The notes: a model not told the origin generated them from the letters alone. DNA of 8,602 nucleotides from Gammaproteobacteria bacterium (GCA_013152045.1 JAADGZ010000275.1:1-8602); one strand, 5' to 3'. Positions 1 to 6,180 are shown, numbered from the stretch's first letter. Made by a program: numbers and translations.

Positions 1-28
1 CGTCCATCGATACGCTGATTCGGGCATC

Positions 29-54
29 CGTTCCCACGCAGGAGCATGGGAACG
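29..54. repeat. Short inverted repeat (CGTTCCCA/TGGGAACG)
   Basis: Perfect 8-base arms, CGTTCCCA at 29-36 and TGGGAACG at 47-54, flank a 10-base loop. The sequence resembles the dispersed repeat built on CGTTCCCACGC...GTGGGAACG that is found in many copies in various proteobacterial genomes. One copy alone cannot show that it is repeated in this genome. Confidence 0.6.
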
Positions 55-95
55 AGAGACGGCCATTTGACCGGGGCTCTCTCCCCTCATCCTGG

Positions 96-118
96 CCTTC
101 TCCCCCTCGAGGAGAAGG
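96..118. repeat. Short inverted repeat (CCTTCTCC/GGAGAAGG)
   Basis: Arms CCTTCTCC at 96-103 and GGAGAAGG at 111-118 enclose a 7-base loop. The preceding CTCTCCCCTCATCCTGG (79-95) matches the style of the common bacterial intergenic repeat beginning CTCCCCTCACCCT and ending in a GGAGAGGG-type arm. It is a different family from the repeat at 29-54, so two dispersed elements appear to sit next to each other. Confidence 0.55.
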
Positions 119-273
119 GATGGCTCCGATAACGGCTATGATTTCATGTCCTCAACGACCCCGATTAACAGAATACCCCAAGATATCATAAGCTTAGCAG
201 ATATCACTGTAGTATTAACGGGGCAGCAAATAATAGTTAAGCTGTTTGCAATATGGCTACGGCTTTATCGTTT

Positions 274-302
274 TTGGCATGATTTTCGTATAACTTTAAT
301 AG
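274..302 (+). promoter_or_regulatory. Candidate sigma-70 promoter for the lipoprotein/protease unit
   Basis: TTGGCA at 274-279 matches the -35 consensus at five of six positions. It is followed after 17 bases by TAATAG at 297-302, a weak -10. A better -10-like hexamer, TATAAC at 289-294, has no good -35 at the usual distance. The region is AT-rich and lies about 50 bases before the first gene. This is motif reading only. Confidence 0.25.
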
Positions 303-349
303 TCATAAATTACGATGCCTTGCAGGATGTTATTTGCTGCCTTGAGTGA

Positions 350-706
350 ATGGAAACAATGCGAAAAATCAGGATGCTAAAATCGGTGCTAAAGCTGTGT
401 TGTCTGTCAGGTCTTTTTCTTGTTTTGCCGGCCTGTGGCGACGGGCAGAAGTCAGATCAGTCGCGCGTTCAGTCGTTGCCGCCCGGGATGCATGTATACA
501 AGGACCCCGTCAGTGGTGAGTTTGTTGCACAGCCACCTTCCGCTGACAGGTTTACTCCCCGTACCCTGCCCCGATCGCTGCAGCAGATAAATAAACCTAC
601 CGGTACAAAGCCGGTATCGAAACCCGCACAGGAGTACAAGTCACCTACAGACGATGGCGGCATTTTGTTGGATCTGCCTGCACCGTATTCTGATGTGCAG
701 AAATAA
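350..706 (+). CDS. Small secreted lipoprotein of unknown function
   Basis: The product is 118 residues. It starts with a basic stretch and a hydrophobic segment (about residues 10-26) and ends its signal with the lipobox L-P-A-C, making Cys29 the likely lipidated residue. The next residue is Gly, not Asp, which favours the outer membrane. The mature part is about 90 residues, polar and rich in Pro, Ser and Lys. It has no known enzymatic motif, but includes a short [15 protein letters not shown] segment (about residues 50-64) of a kind I associate with small secreted proteins encoded beside exported proteases; I do not name a family. The start at 350 is uncertain: an in-frame ATG at 359 gives a slightly shorter signal peptide, and neither has a strong ribosome binding site. 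The gene ends 16 bases before the likely start of the protease-like gene, so the two are probably co-transcribed. It is best called a hypothetical lipoprotein. Confidence 0.72.
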   Translation: METMRKIRMLKSVLKLCCLSGLFLVLPACGDGQKSDQSRVQSLPPGMHVYKDPVSGEFVAQPPSADRFTPRTLPRSLQQINKPTGTKPVSKPAQEYKSPTDDGGILLDLPAPYSDVQK

Positions 707-722
707 GAAGATTCATCGTCCC

Positions 723-2381
723 ATGTCTATGTTTTGTCATTCCGGTATCCGTTTTTTGACGCTGGTATTTTTGTTGTTGCAGGTTGGCGTATCGCAAGCT
801 GCGGCAAAAATTGTAGTCGTCAATGGTGATGCCGCGAACGAAGGTTTTAGCGATAGCAGCGCATTTACAGCGGCAGGCAATAATTCTGCTCAGAGCCTAG
901 GGCAAGCACGCCTGAATGCGCTGCAGTATGCGGCTGATTTGATCGCCCAGGTCATCAACAGTAACGTCGAAATCAAGGTATACGCAACCATGCCTGCCCT
1001 GGGGGGTGACGCTACCAGTGCGACCCTGGGTTCCGCCAGCAGCACCAGCGTGGCGCGGGATTTCAGCAATGCGCCAATCAGCAACACCTGGTATCCAGTG
1101 GTGCTGGCGGAAAAACTGGCAGGCGTTAATCTCAACAGCAGTAGCAATGAAATCAACATCACCTTCAACCGGGATATAGATGGCACTACGGTGCTGGGCA
1201 GTACGCGTTGGTATTATGGCCTGGACGCGACACCGGGTACGGACATTGATTTCGTTACTGTAGCTATGCATGAGTTGATTCACGGCCTGGGTTTTGGCGG
1301 TTTTGTTGACCTTGCGACCGGCGAAAAACTGTTAGGCCTGGATGATGCGTACATGCGCCTGCTTGAACAGCATGGCGCATCGCCAGCGGACTATCCTTCA
1401 ATGAGTAATGCTCAGCGGGTGACGGCCAGTACCGCAACAGGCGATCTGCACTGGACTGGCACGGCCGTAACTGCCGCCAGCACCAGTCTGACAGCCGGCG
1501 TTTCTAGCGGCCATGTAGAAATGTATGCGCCTTCGCCGCAGGAAGCAGATTCCTCTGTGTCGCATTTTAGTACCACACTTTTGCCTAATGATTTAATGGA
1601 GCCGGCTTATCTTGCGGCAAACCATAACCTGGGCCTGGCGGCATCGCTATTGAGTGACGTGGGTTGGGGGGCGATCAATACGGATAGCAATACCGTGGAT
1701 TTGGCGGTAAGCCAGAGCCTTTCGACAACCGATGTGAAAGCTGGCTCGGAAGTCAGCTACGCACTGACGATTAGCAACAATGGCGGTTTCGACGCCACCG
1801 AGGGTTTTCTGACCGATCTCCTGCCTGAAGGTGCCAGTTTTGTCTCGGCCTCGGTGTCACAGGGTAGTTGCAGCCATGCTAACGGCATAGTCTCCTGTGA
1901 GCTGGGAACCCTGATGGGGGGCGGCGGCAGCTATACGGTCAATATCGTGGCGCGCATGGACACAGCCGGTAGCCAGGTCAACACCGCCATTGTGCATAGC
2001 GTCAACCCCGAGGCGGCACAGACCGATAATGTCAGCGTCTCCACATTATCGGTTGCGGCATTGCAGGCTAGCACTGGCGGCGGAGGTGGTGGTTGTTTCA
2101 TTGCGACTGCCGCTTGGGGCAGCGATATGCAGAAGCAGGTGCGCTATCTGCGTGCCTTTCGAGACAACTATTTGCTCGATAACCGTGCCGGCCGCTGGTT
2201 TGTGCGTCAGTATTATCACTATAGTCCGCCGCTGGCGGACTATATCCGTAGTCGTCCCCACCTGCGTGCGCTGGTGCGCATATCGTTAAAGCCGCTGGTA
2301 ATGCTGAGCCATTATTTGCTTAGTGAGGAACAATTACCGCAGCAGAGCGAGAATAAGCCCGGCAATTTGCCTTCAAAATGA
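723..2381 (+). CDS. Exported HExxH metalloprotease-like protein with DUF11 domain and CFI-box C-terminus
   Basis: The start at 723 is preferred over an in-frame ATG at 654. It gives a clean Sec signal peptide (hydrophobic residues about 11-23, cleavage near SQA/AA at 26-28) and avoids overlap with the lipoprotein gene. The 552-residue product has three parts. Residues about 29-320 form a metallopeptidase-like domain with H183-E-L-I-H187-G-L-G-F, typical of zinc proteases, and a later LMEPAY...[11 protein letters not shown] segment seen in secreted proteins of this type. Residues about 325-445 read as a DUF11/CARDB-like beta domain ([22 protein letters not shown]). Next come six glycines (452-457) and a CFI-box C-terminal region beginning Cys458-F-I-A-T-A-A-W-G-S, followed by a conserved-looking arginine- and tyrosine-rich helical tail. 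The CFI-box is regarded as a C-terminal processing or anchoring signal of surface proteins; its enzyme is not visible here. The metzincin third histidine is absent (Gly at 193), so the third zinc ligand is unknown and activity is inferred. The TGA stop overlaps the next inverted repeat. Confidence 0.85.
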   Translation: MSMFCHSGIRFLTLVFLLLQVGVSQAAAKIVVVNGDAANEGFSDSSAFTAAGNNSAQSLGQARLNALQYAADLIAQVINSNVEIKVYATMPALGGDATSATLGSASSTSVARDFSNAPISNTWYPVVLAEKLAGVNLNSSSNEINITFNRDIDGTTVLGSTRWYYGLDATPGTDIDFVTVAMHELIHGLGFGGFVDLATGEKLLGLDDAYMRLLEQHGASPADYPSMSNAQRVTASTATGDLHWTGTAVTAASTSLTAGVSSGHVEMYAPSPQEADSSVSHFSTTLLPNDLMEPAYLAANHNLGLAASLLSDVGWGAINTDSNTVDLAVSQSLSTTDVKAGSEVSYALTISNNGGFDATEGFLTDLLPEGASFVSASVSQGSCSHANGIVSCELGTLMGGGGSYTVNIVARMDTAGSQVNTAIVHSVNPEAAQTDNVSVSTLSVAALQASTGGGGGGCFIATAAWGSDMQKQVRYLRAFRDNYLLDNRAGRWFVRQYYHYSPPLADYIRSRPHLRALVRISLKPLVMLSHYLLSEEQLPQQSENKPGNLPSK

Positions 2382-2473
2382 TGGGTTTCCCTACTGGACT
2401 TCGCGCTTCGTTCTGCCCATCCACCCCATTTTTCACTCTAGTGTAGGATGGGTAGAGCGAAGCGAAACCCATC
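2380..2473. repeat. Imperfect inverted-repeat element (GATGGGTTTC...GAAACCCATC)
   Basis: The left arm begins GATGGGTTTC (2380-2389) and continues, after an interruption of about 13 bases, with GCGCTTCGTTCTGCCCATCC (2403-2422). The right arm GGATGGGTAGAGCGAAGC (2447-2464) plus GAAACCCATC (2464-2473) pairs with both parts. The transcript could fold into a long hairpin. No T-tract follows, so it is not a standard intrinsic terminator, although it may still protect or end the upstream mRNA. The sequence GTAGGATGGGTAGAGCGAAG resembles a dispersed element common in gammaproteobacterial intergenic DNA. Its first bases are part of the stop codon of the protease-like gene. Confidence 0.7.
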
Positions 2474-2534
2474 GTTCGGGCGAGGCGACGAAAACGGCCG
2501 CTCAATCTGACTTTAGCCGCTGGAATATTCAGGC

Positions 2535-2540
2535 TACAAT
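2535..2540 (+). promoter_or_regulatory. Candidate -10 element (TACAAT) of the DAHP synthase gene
   Basis: TACAAT differs from the -10 consensus at one base. No good -35 lies 16-18 bases upstream (TTTAGC-like at best). Transcription from it would begin only a few bases before the ATG at 2549, giving an almost leaderless mRNA, which fits the absence of any Shine-Dalgarno sequence there. This is motif reading only, and the true promoter could lie further upstream. Confidence 0.25.
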
Positions 2541-2548
2541 ACTCCGCT

Positions 2549-3622
2549 ATGAATATGAAATACAAAACAGACGACCTGCGCATCACCGCGTTAAAAGAGG
2601 TCATCCCGCCAATTCAACTGCATCAGGACTGCCCCATTTCGGAGACAGCCAGCCGCCTGATTTTTGAAACCCGCACGGCCATTCACAATATCCTGCGCGC
2701 CAAGGATGATCGCCTGCTGGTTATCGTCGGGCCATGTTCGGTGCATGATCCCGAGGCAGCATTGGACTACGCCAAAAAATTGCAGCTACTACGCACCGAG
2801 CTGAGCGAGGATCTGCTCATTGTTATGCGTGTGTACTTTGAAAAGCCGAGGACCACGGTGGGTTGGAAAGGTCTGATCAACGATCCGGATCTGGACGAAA
2901 GTTTCCAGATCAACAAAGGTCTGCATTTGGCACGTAAGCTATTGCTGGATGTAAATAATGCCGGGGTACCGGCGGCAACCGAATTTCTGGATTTGATTAC
3001 CCCGCAATACGTGGCGGACTTGATCAGCTGGGGTGCCATTGGCGCGCGTACCACAGAGAGCCAGGTACACCGCGAACTAGCCTCTGGTCTGTCCTGCCCG
3101 GTGGGATTCAAGAACAGCACCGATGGCACCCTCAAGGTTGCGATTGACGCCATCGGTGCGGCCGGTCGGCCGCATAATTTCCTGTCGGTGACCAAAGCTG
3201 GGAATTCCGCTATTTTTGCCACTACTGGCAATGATGATTGCCATATTATTTTACGCGGAGGCCGCCAGCCCAACTACGATGCCGAGAGCGTGCGCAAGGC
3301 CAGCGAGGAGCTGGAAAAGGCAGGTCTGGAGCCGATGGTCATGGTTGATTTCAGTCACGCTAATAGCCAGAAAGACTTTAAGCGTCAGGTTGAGGTGGGG
3401 CATGACGTTGCGCAGCAGATTGCAGCGGGTAATACGCATGTGATGGGCGTGATGGTCGAAAGTCACCTGCAGGAAGGGCGTCAGAATAACAATGGCGATC
3501 AAGAACTGGTTTATGGCCAGAGTATTACCGATGCCTGTCTGGGCTGGGATGCCAGTGAACTATTGTTACGGGAACTGGCTGCTGCGGTACAGGCGCGGCG
3601 TGCGCGCGTAAACGGGGAGTAA
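2549..3622 (+). CDS. aroG: 3-deoxy-7-phosphoheptulonate (DAHP) synthase, class I, probably Phe-sensitive
   Basis: The enzyme condenses phosphoenolpyruvate and erythrose 4-phosphate to DAHP, the first step of the shikimate route to aromatic amino acids, in the cytoplasm. The 357-residue product aligns along its whole length with E. coli AroG at a constant offset of +2, and the N-terminus (DDLRI near residue 8) supports the ATG at 2549. Signature stretches are VIVGPCSVHDP, RVYFEKPRTTVGWKGL, GARTTESQVHRELASGLS and MVDFSHANS. The metal ligands are all present: Cys63, His270, Glu304 and Asp328 (AroG 61, 268, 302, 326). Ser213 corresponds to AroG Ser211; this position separates Phe-sensitive (Ser) from Tyr-sensitive (Gly) isoenzymes in the yeast pair Aro3/Aro4, so Phe feedback is inferred. 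Phe223 replaces AroG Val221 near the effector site. No ribosome binding site is evident. The gene stands alone, converging with the minus-strand genes downstream. Function is near certain; isoenzyme type is less so. Confidence 0.96.
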   Translation: MNMKYKTDDLRITALKEVIPPIQLHQDCPISETASRLIFETRTAIHNILRAKDDRLLVIVGPCSVHDPEAALDYAKKLQLLRTELSEDLLIVMRVYFEKPRTTVGWKGLINDPDLDESFQINKGLHLARKLLLDVNNAGVPAATEFLDLITPQYVADLISWGAIGARTTESQVHRELASGLSCPVGFKNSTDGTLKVAIDAIGAAGRPHNFLSVTKAGNSAIFATTGNDDCHIILRGGRQPNYDAESVRKASEELEKAGLEPMVMVDFSHANSQKDFKRQVEVGHDVAQQIAAGNTHVMGVMVESHLQEGRQNNNGDQELVYGQSITDACLGWDASELLLRELAAAVQARRARVNGE

Positions 3623-3645
3623 AAATTGACGGGTATAGATAACCG

Positions 3646-3660
3646 TTCGTTCTGAACGAA
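3646..3660. repeat. Perfect 15-base palindrome TTCGTTCTGAACGAA
   Basis: Seven-base arms TTCGTTC and GAACGAA flank a central T, 23 bases after the DAHP synthase stop codon. No T-tract follows, so it is not a clear terminator. It may be a degenerate partner of the CGTTCGTCCTGAGC repeat that begins at 3667, since both share the CGTTCG core. Confidence 0.5.
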
Positions 3661-3666
3661 TATAGC

Positions 3667-3705
3667 CGTTCGTCCTGAGCAAAGTCGAAGGACTCACCTC
3701 GAACG
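3667..3705. repeat. Dispersed repeat CGTTCGTCCTGAGC...GTCGAAGGAC, copy 1
   Basis: This copy has nested inverted arms: CGTTCG (3667-3672) with CGAACG (3700-3705), and GTCCT (3672-3676) with AGGAC (3689-3693). It shares the CCTGAGC and GTCGAAG cores with three copies at 6053-6138. Repeats of this form (CGTCCTGAGCTTGTCGAAGG) are scattered in many bacterial genomes. It lies between convergent genes, where such elements usually sit. Confidence 0.7.
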
Positions 3706-3783
3706 TGAATATCGCACGAACATAAATATTATAAGTTTACAGGTATTTGGAATAGCTATTTAGAAGGAAAATCCATTCACCAA

Positions 3784-4206
3784 TTACTTCATCATTTTTT
3801 CGGCATAGGCCCGCGCCTGCGCTGAATCAACGCCCAGCCAATCCAGTGCGTCACTTGGCGTATCAAACTGGTTCACCTCGATATTGGCAATCTGAGAAAG
3901 CGTTTTATGTAACGAGGCCAGCTTTTTAACTTCCTTGTCCTGCGAGACGATGGCGGTATGTATTTTTCCGCGTCCCAGGCCATAAGTCAGATTGATATGG
4001 GCAAAGCGGTGAATATCCTGCTCGGTAAGCTGTATATTTTTCACATCCCGGACCAGCATCAGGTGTCGCAGCCCTGCTTTCAGTTTTGTGCCGTGGTTGG
4101 TGATTAGCCAGAAGGCGTAATCGCTTAATTCATTTGCAGTTATATTGCCGCTGATTACGGCAATTACCGTGAGTCCCTCATCAAAGATTTTATATTCCAG
4201 AGCCAT
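3784..4206 (-). CDS. SpoIIAA/STAS-like fold protein of unknown function
   Basis: With the ATG at 4206 the product is 140 residues. A GTG at 4242 would add 12 residues but has no ribosome binding site, and the family pattern begins near MALEYKIFDEG. The sequence follows the layout of small SpoIIAA-like proteins common in proteobacteria: an opening beta-strand pair (ALEYKIFDEG, LTVIAVISG), LRHLMLVRDVKNIQL (about 46-60), LGRGKIHTAIVS (77-88) and a C-terminal PSDALDWLGV (117-126). It is soluble, with no signal peptide. No D-S-S-G phosphorylation motif is seen, so it is not an obvious anti-anti-sigma factor. It lies about 250 bases downstream of the lipid transport operon on the same strand, with its own AT-rich leader, so it is probably a separate unit. 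Its role is unknown and the fold assignment is from pattern memory. Confidence 0.7.
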   Translation of the reverse strand: MALEYKIFDEGLTVIAVISGNITANELSDYAFWLITNHGTKLKAGLRHLMLVRDVKNIQLTEQDIHRFAHINLTYGLGRGKIHTAIVSQDKEVKKLASLHKTLSQIANIEVNQFDTPSDALDWLGVDSAQARAYAEKMMK

Positions 4207-4325
4207 AACTGCTATCGAATTGTCCGGTGGCTGTGATGCCACTTCTGTTTGTAGTTATAAATGATAGATATCTGGTCTAGCGACAGATCATTGTTCTGCA
4301 TTCTACTGCTACTGTCTCTAAACAT

Positions 4326-4355
4326 ATCATATATAAAGTAGACAAAGAAAAGCAA
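4326..4355 (-). promoter_or_regulatory. Candidate promoter for the SpoIIAA-like gene
   Basis: On the minus strand a TATGAT -10 (4326-4331) lies 18 bases downstream of a weak TTGCTT -35 (4350-4355), inside an AT-rich tract. A start here would give a leader of about 110 bases before the ATG at 4206. This is motif evidence only. Confidence 0.28.
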
Positions 4356-4389
4356 TGCAAAGCGTGTTTAAGTTGTGCCGGGCATGAAT

Positions 4390-4423
4390 TGCATATGCAG
4401 AAATGATTAATTAAGACTTAATC
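4390..4423. repeat. Adjacent AT-rich palindromes after the lipid transport operon
   Basis: TGCATATGCA (4390-4399) is a perfect 10-base palindrome. ATTAAGACTTAAT (4410-4422) is a perfect 13-base palindrome with a single central base, and a longer pairing GATTAA/TTAATC (4405-4410, 4418-4423) is also possible. They lie 35-68 bases beyond the last gene of the minus-strand operon and upstream of the SpoIIAA-like gene. They could be a weak transcription end or a protein-binding site. No T-run typical of an intrinsic terminator is present. Confidence 0.35.
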
Positions 4424-4457
4424 TGAATGAAAAGAATAACAGCCTAATCTTTGTAAT

Positions 4458-5075
4458 TTACATTTTGAGTGTCGCGACATCCTTGGAAAATTGTTTATAG
4501 ATAATAGCCAGTGCCTCGCCAAATGCGTTGGCAGTGTCAGCCATGTCGGCACTTCTGGTTTTTATCTTCTGTTGATAACGCTTGCGCAACAGAATCCGTT
4601 TACTGTGATTATCCCTCAGCACCAGTTCCAGTGTTACCCGGGCTTCGGCGCTGTGTTTGCGGATATAACGTTCAAACTGCAACAGCTCAGCTTCGAGTCT
4701 AAAGTCTGCCGGGTTGTCGGAGCGATAGCGGTGCTGGTCGCGGGCGAATTTTTTCAGGCGTAGATAATCAAGCAGGTGTTGCTGCAGCAGCGAGGCGGGT
4801 GTGTTGACCCAGTAGTAATAATGATAGGGGTTGACCTCCAGTGGTTGTTGTTCGCGCACGAACAGAATGGCGCGTTCGTGCAACATGCCGCTGGTCTGGA
4901 CGGTGCTGATCGCCAGCGTTCCAGCTAGTAGAGGGACAGTCAAGGGTTTGATCGCGGTTGTTGCGGGCAGACGATAATAATGATCGCGGGGAATGTTTAC
5001 GTTGGCGCCGCCTATGCAGCCGCCAAGACTCAGGCTGAGAGTAAGTAGCAGGCAGACTTTTCGGAAAAATTGCAT
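4458..5075 (-). CDS. ABC-type transport auxiliary lipoprotein (PqiC family)
   Basis: The product is 205 residues and starts with a lipoprotein signal whose lipobox L-G-G-C places the lipidated cysteine at residue 20. The following Ile-Gly carries no inner-membrane retention signal, so outer-membrane location is likely. The mature part matches the ABC_trans_aux/PqiC type: an early YYRLP motif (about 33-37), then a beta-strand with LAISTVQTSGMLHERAILF, the HYYYWVNTPASLLQQHL segment (about 84-100), FRLEAELLQFER, and a C-terminal NAFGEALAIIYKQF helix. In PqiABC and related MCE systems this lipoprotein links the periplasmic MCE assembly to the outer membrane. The gene begins 3 bases after the mlaD stop. 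A strong AGGAG lies 6 bases before its ATG (minus strand, 5082-5086, inside the end of mlaD), indicating translation in the same operon. It is the last gene of the transport unit and takes the place MlaC holds in E. coli. Confidence 0.88.
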   Translation of the reverse strand: MQFFRKVCLLLTLSLSLGGCIGGANVNIPRDHYYRLPATTAIKPLTVPLLAGTLAISTVQTSGMLHERAILFVREQQPLEVNPYHYYYWVNTPASLLQQHLLDYLRLKKFARDQHRYRSDNPADFRLEAELLQFERYIRKHSAEARVTLELVLRDNHSKRILLRKRYQQKIKTRSADMADTANAFGEALAIIYKQFSKDVATLKM

Positions 5076-5078
5076 AGC

Positions 5079-6017
5079 TTACTCCTGGGGGTTGGGCGTG
5101 GGTTTACTGTTAATGATAAGCGACGGATTGCGGCGCAGTTCACGGCTTAACTCATTCATATTGCGAGCCGAGGCATTCATGTTATGTACCATGGAATCTA
5201 TGTTTTGCGATAGGGTTTCCAGACTTGTGCGCATATCGACGACGGATTGTCGGATATCGTCGCTGTTATCATCCAGTAGTTGTTGCGACTTTTCCATAAG
5301 ATGATCAAGCTTATCCGTGGTATCGTTCAGGCGCTGGCTTAGGGTAAGCAAGCTTTGCGACATTTTATTGGTGTTCTTGAACATACTGTGCAGGTGTTTG
5401 CGACTGTCTGCATTGATGAGTTTATTCATATTTACTGCGGTCTTATTCATGGTCGTCAGCAGCGTACGAGTGTCTTTAGTAATCTGTGGAAGCTGGCGGT
5501 TAAGATCATCACCGATGCCATTCAGATAATGACTGAGGCTCTTGATTAGGGGGCGGATGTCAGCTTCTGTAAATTCACCAAATTCACCTGACAGACGGTT
5601 CATGATCGCCATCATGTCAATTGCTGGCAGGCTTTTGATTTTATCGCCGACTGAAAGCAGGCTTGTGCTTTTGCCTTCGCGGATTTCAATGGTTTTTTCT
5701 GCCAGAATACCAGGAGAGGTTATTTGCGCAGTACTGTCAGAGGGAATAGTCCAGCCAGCGCGTACAGCCAGGGTAATGCGATAACGGGTTCCCTTTTTAT
5801 CACGCAAGGGTTGCACGTTTTTAATTTTACCGATTTTATAGCCCCCATACGTTACTGTAGTGCCATCGTGAATACCGGAAATATCAGTATAACTGACATA
5901 GTAAGTATCGGTGGCGTCACCCCGGCCAGAGATGTACAGCATGGATGCGATTAGCAGCGCCAGCATGGCCAGTACAAAACTGCCAACGGCAAAATAATTG
6001 ATATGATCCTTTTTCAT
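5079..6017 (-). CDS. mlaD: MCE-domain lipid transport protein MlaD, with long helical C-terminus
   Basis: The 312-residue product is anchored by one N-terminal transmembrane helix (about residues 9-29) with a short cytoplasmic Lys-rich start. The MCE domain follows at about 38-115, including YVSYTDISGIHDGTTVTYGG, KIGKIKNV and SPGILAEKTIEI, which match the MlaD/MCE pattern. MCE proteins form hexameric rings that carry phospholipid across the periplasm. From about residue 130 to 290 the sequence is polar and helical with heptad-like spacing (LNRQLPQITKDTRTLLTTMN, LETLSQNIDSMVHNMN), ending LRRNPSLII. E. coli MlaD is only about 183 residues, so this C-terminus is much longer, closer to MCE proteins paired with PqiC-type lipoproteins. 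The ATG at 6017 has no strong ribosome binding site. A 163-base gap with three repeats separates it from mlaF upstream, which is unusual within such an operon. Confidence 0.93.
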   Translation of the reverse strand: MKKDHINYFAVGSFVLAMLALLIASMLYISGRGDATDTYYVSYTDISGIHDGTTVTYGGYKIGKIKNVQPLRDKKGTRYRITLAVRAGWTIPSDSTAQITSPGILAEKTIEIREGKSTSLLSVGDKIKSLPAIDMMAIMNRLSGEFGEFTEADIRPLIKSLSHYLNGIGDDLNRQLPQITKDTRTLLTTMNKTAVNMNKLINADSRKHLHSMFKNTNKMSQSLLTLSQRLNDTTDKLDHLMEKSQQLLDDNSDDIRQSVVDMRTSLETLSQNIDSMVHNMNASARNMNELSRELRRNPSLIINSKPTPNPQE

Positions 6018-6052
6018 TTTATCGTCTGCTAATTACCTTGAATCTTTCCAAG

Positions 6053-6138
6053 CCTGTCCTGAGCTTGTCGAAGGGCCTGTCCTGAGCAATGTCGAAGCCC
6101 CCATCTCTAACTCCGTTCGCCCTGAGCCAGTCGAAGGG
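6053..6138. repeat. Cluster of three CCTGAGC/GTCGAAG repeats between mlaF and mlaD
   Basis: Copy a is at 6053-6075 (CCTGTCCTGAGCTTGTCGAA then GGG). Copy b is at 6076-6098 (CCTGTCCTGAGCAATGTCGA then AGC), directly abutting copy a. Copy c is at 6114-6138 (CGTTCGCCCTGAGCCAGTCG then AAGGG). All share CCTGAGC-N(2-4)-GTCGAAG with copy 1 at 3667-3705. Each can form a small hairpin between its CCT and AGG ends. They fill most of the 163 bases between the two operon genes; no gene or promoter is evident in that gap. Confidence 0.75.
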
Positions 6139-6180
6139 TAGAGAATAGGGTTTAAAAATCATTCTTTGCATAGTTTTCAT

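Larger units (their letters stand above)
1..349. other. Intergenic region with repeats, no convincing gene
   Basis: This 349-base stretch holds no gene I can support. The first 120 bases carry two unrelated short inverted repeats (listed separately). The rest becomes AT-rich towards position 350, as expected for the promoter region of the following lipoprotein gene. An open frame of 67 codons at 146-349 has no recognisable domain, no good ribosome binding site and a composition that looks like translated intergenic DNA, so it is not annotated. Confidence 0.6.

Noticed and set aside
146..349. Open frame of 67 codons before the lipoprotein gene
   Set aside because: No recognisable domain, no convincing ribosome binding site, AT-rich sequence that better fits a promoter region.
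654..722. Longer N-terminus for the protease-like protein starting at 654
   Set aside because: It would overlap the lipoprotein gene by 53 bases and put 23 extra residues ahead of a normal signal peptide; the ATG at 723 gives a standard export signal.
723..2381. PEP-CTERM or LPXTG-type sorting signal on the protease-like protein
   Set aside because: No VPEP or LPXTG motif and no clear terminal transmembrane helix with a basic tail; the Gly-run plus [10 protein letters not shown] block fits the CFI-box pattern.
2380..2473. Inverted repeat as an intrinsic terminator
   Set aside because: The arms are long and interrupted and no run of T follows; it resembles a dispersed repeat instead.
2323..2667. 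Open frame on the + strand spanning the protease end, the repeat and the DAHP synthase start
   Set aside because: It overlaps two well-supported genes in another frame and reads through the inverted repeat; no domain is visible.
4207..4242. GTG start at 4242 for the SpoIIAA-like gene
   Set aside because: It adds 12 residues with no family resemblance and no ribosome binding site; the ATG at 4206 matches the expected first strand.
6053..6138. Three short repeats as a CRISPR array
   Set aside because: Units are about 20-25 bases, two of them abut without a spacer, they differ in the middle, and no cas gene is present.
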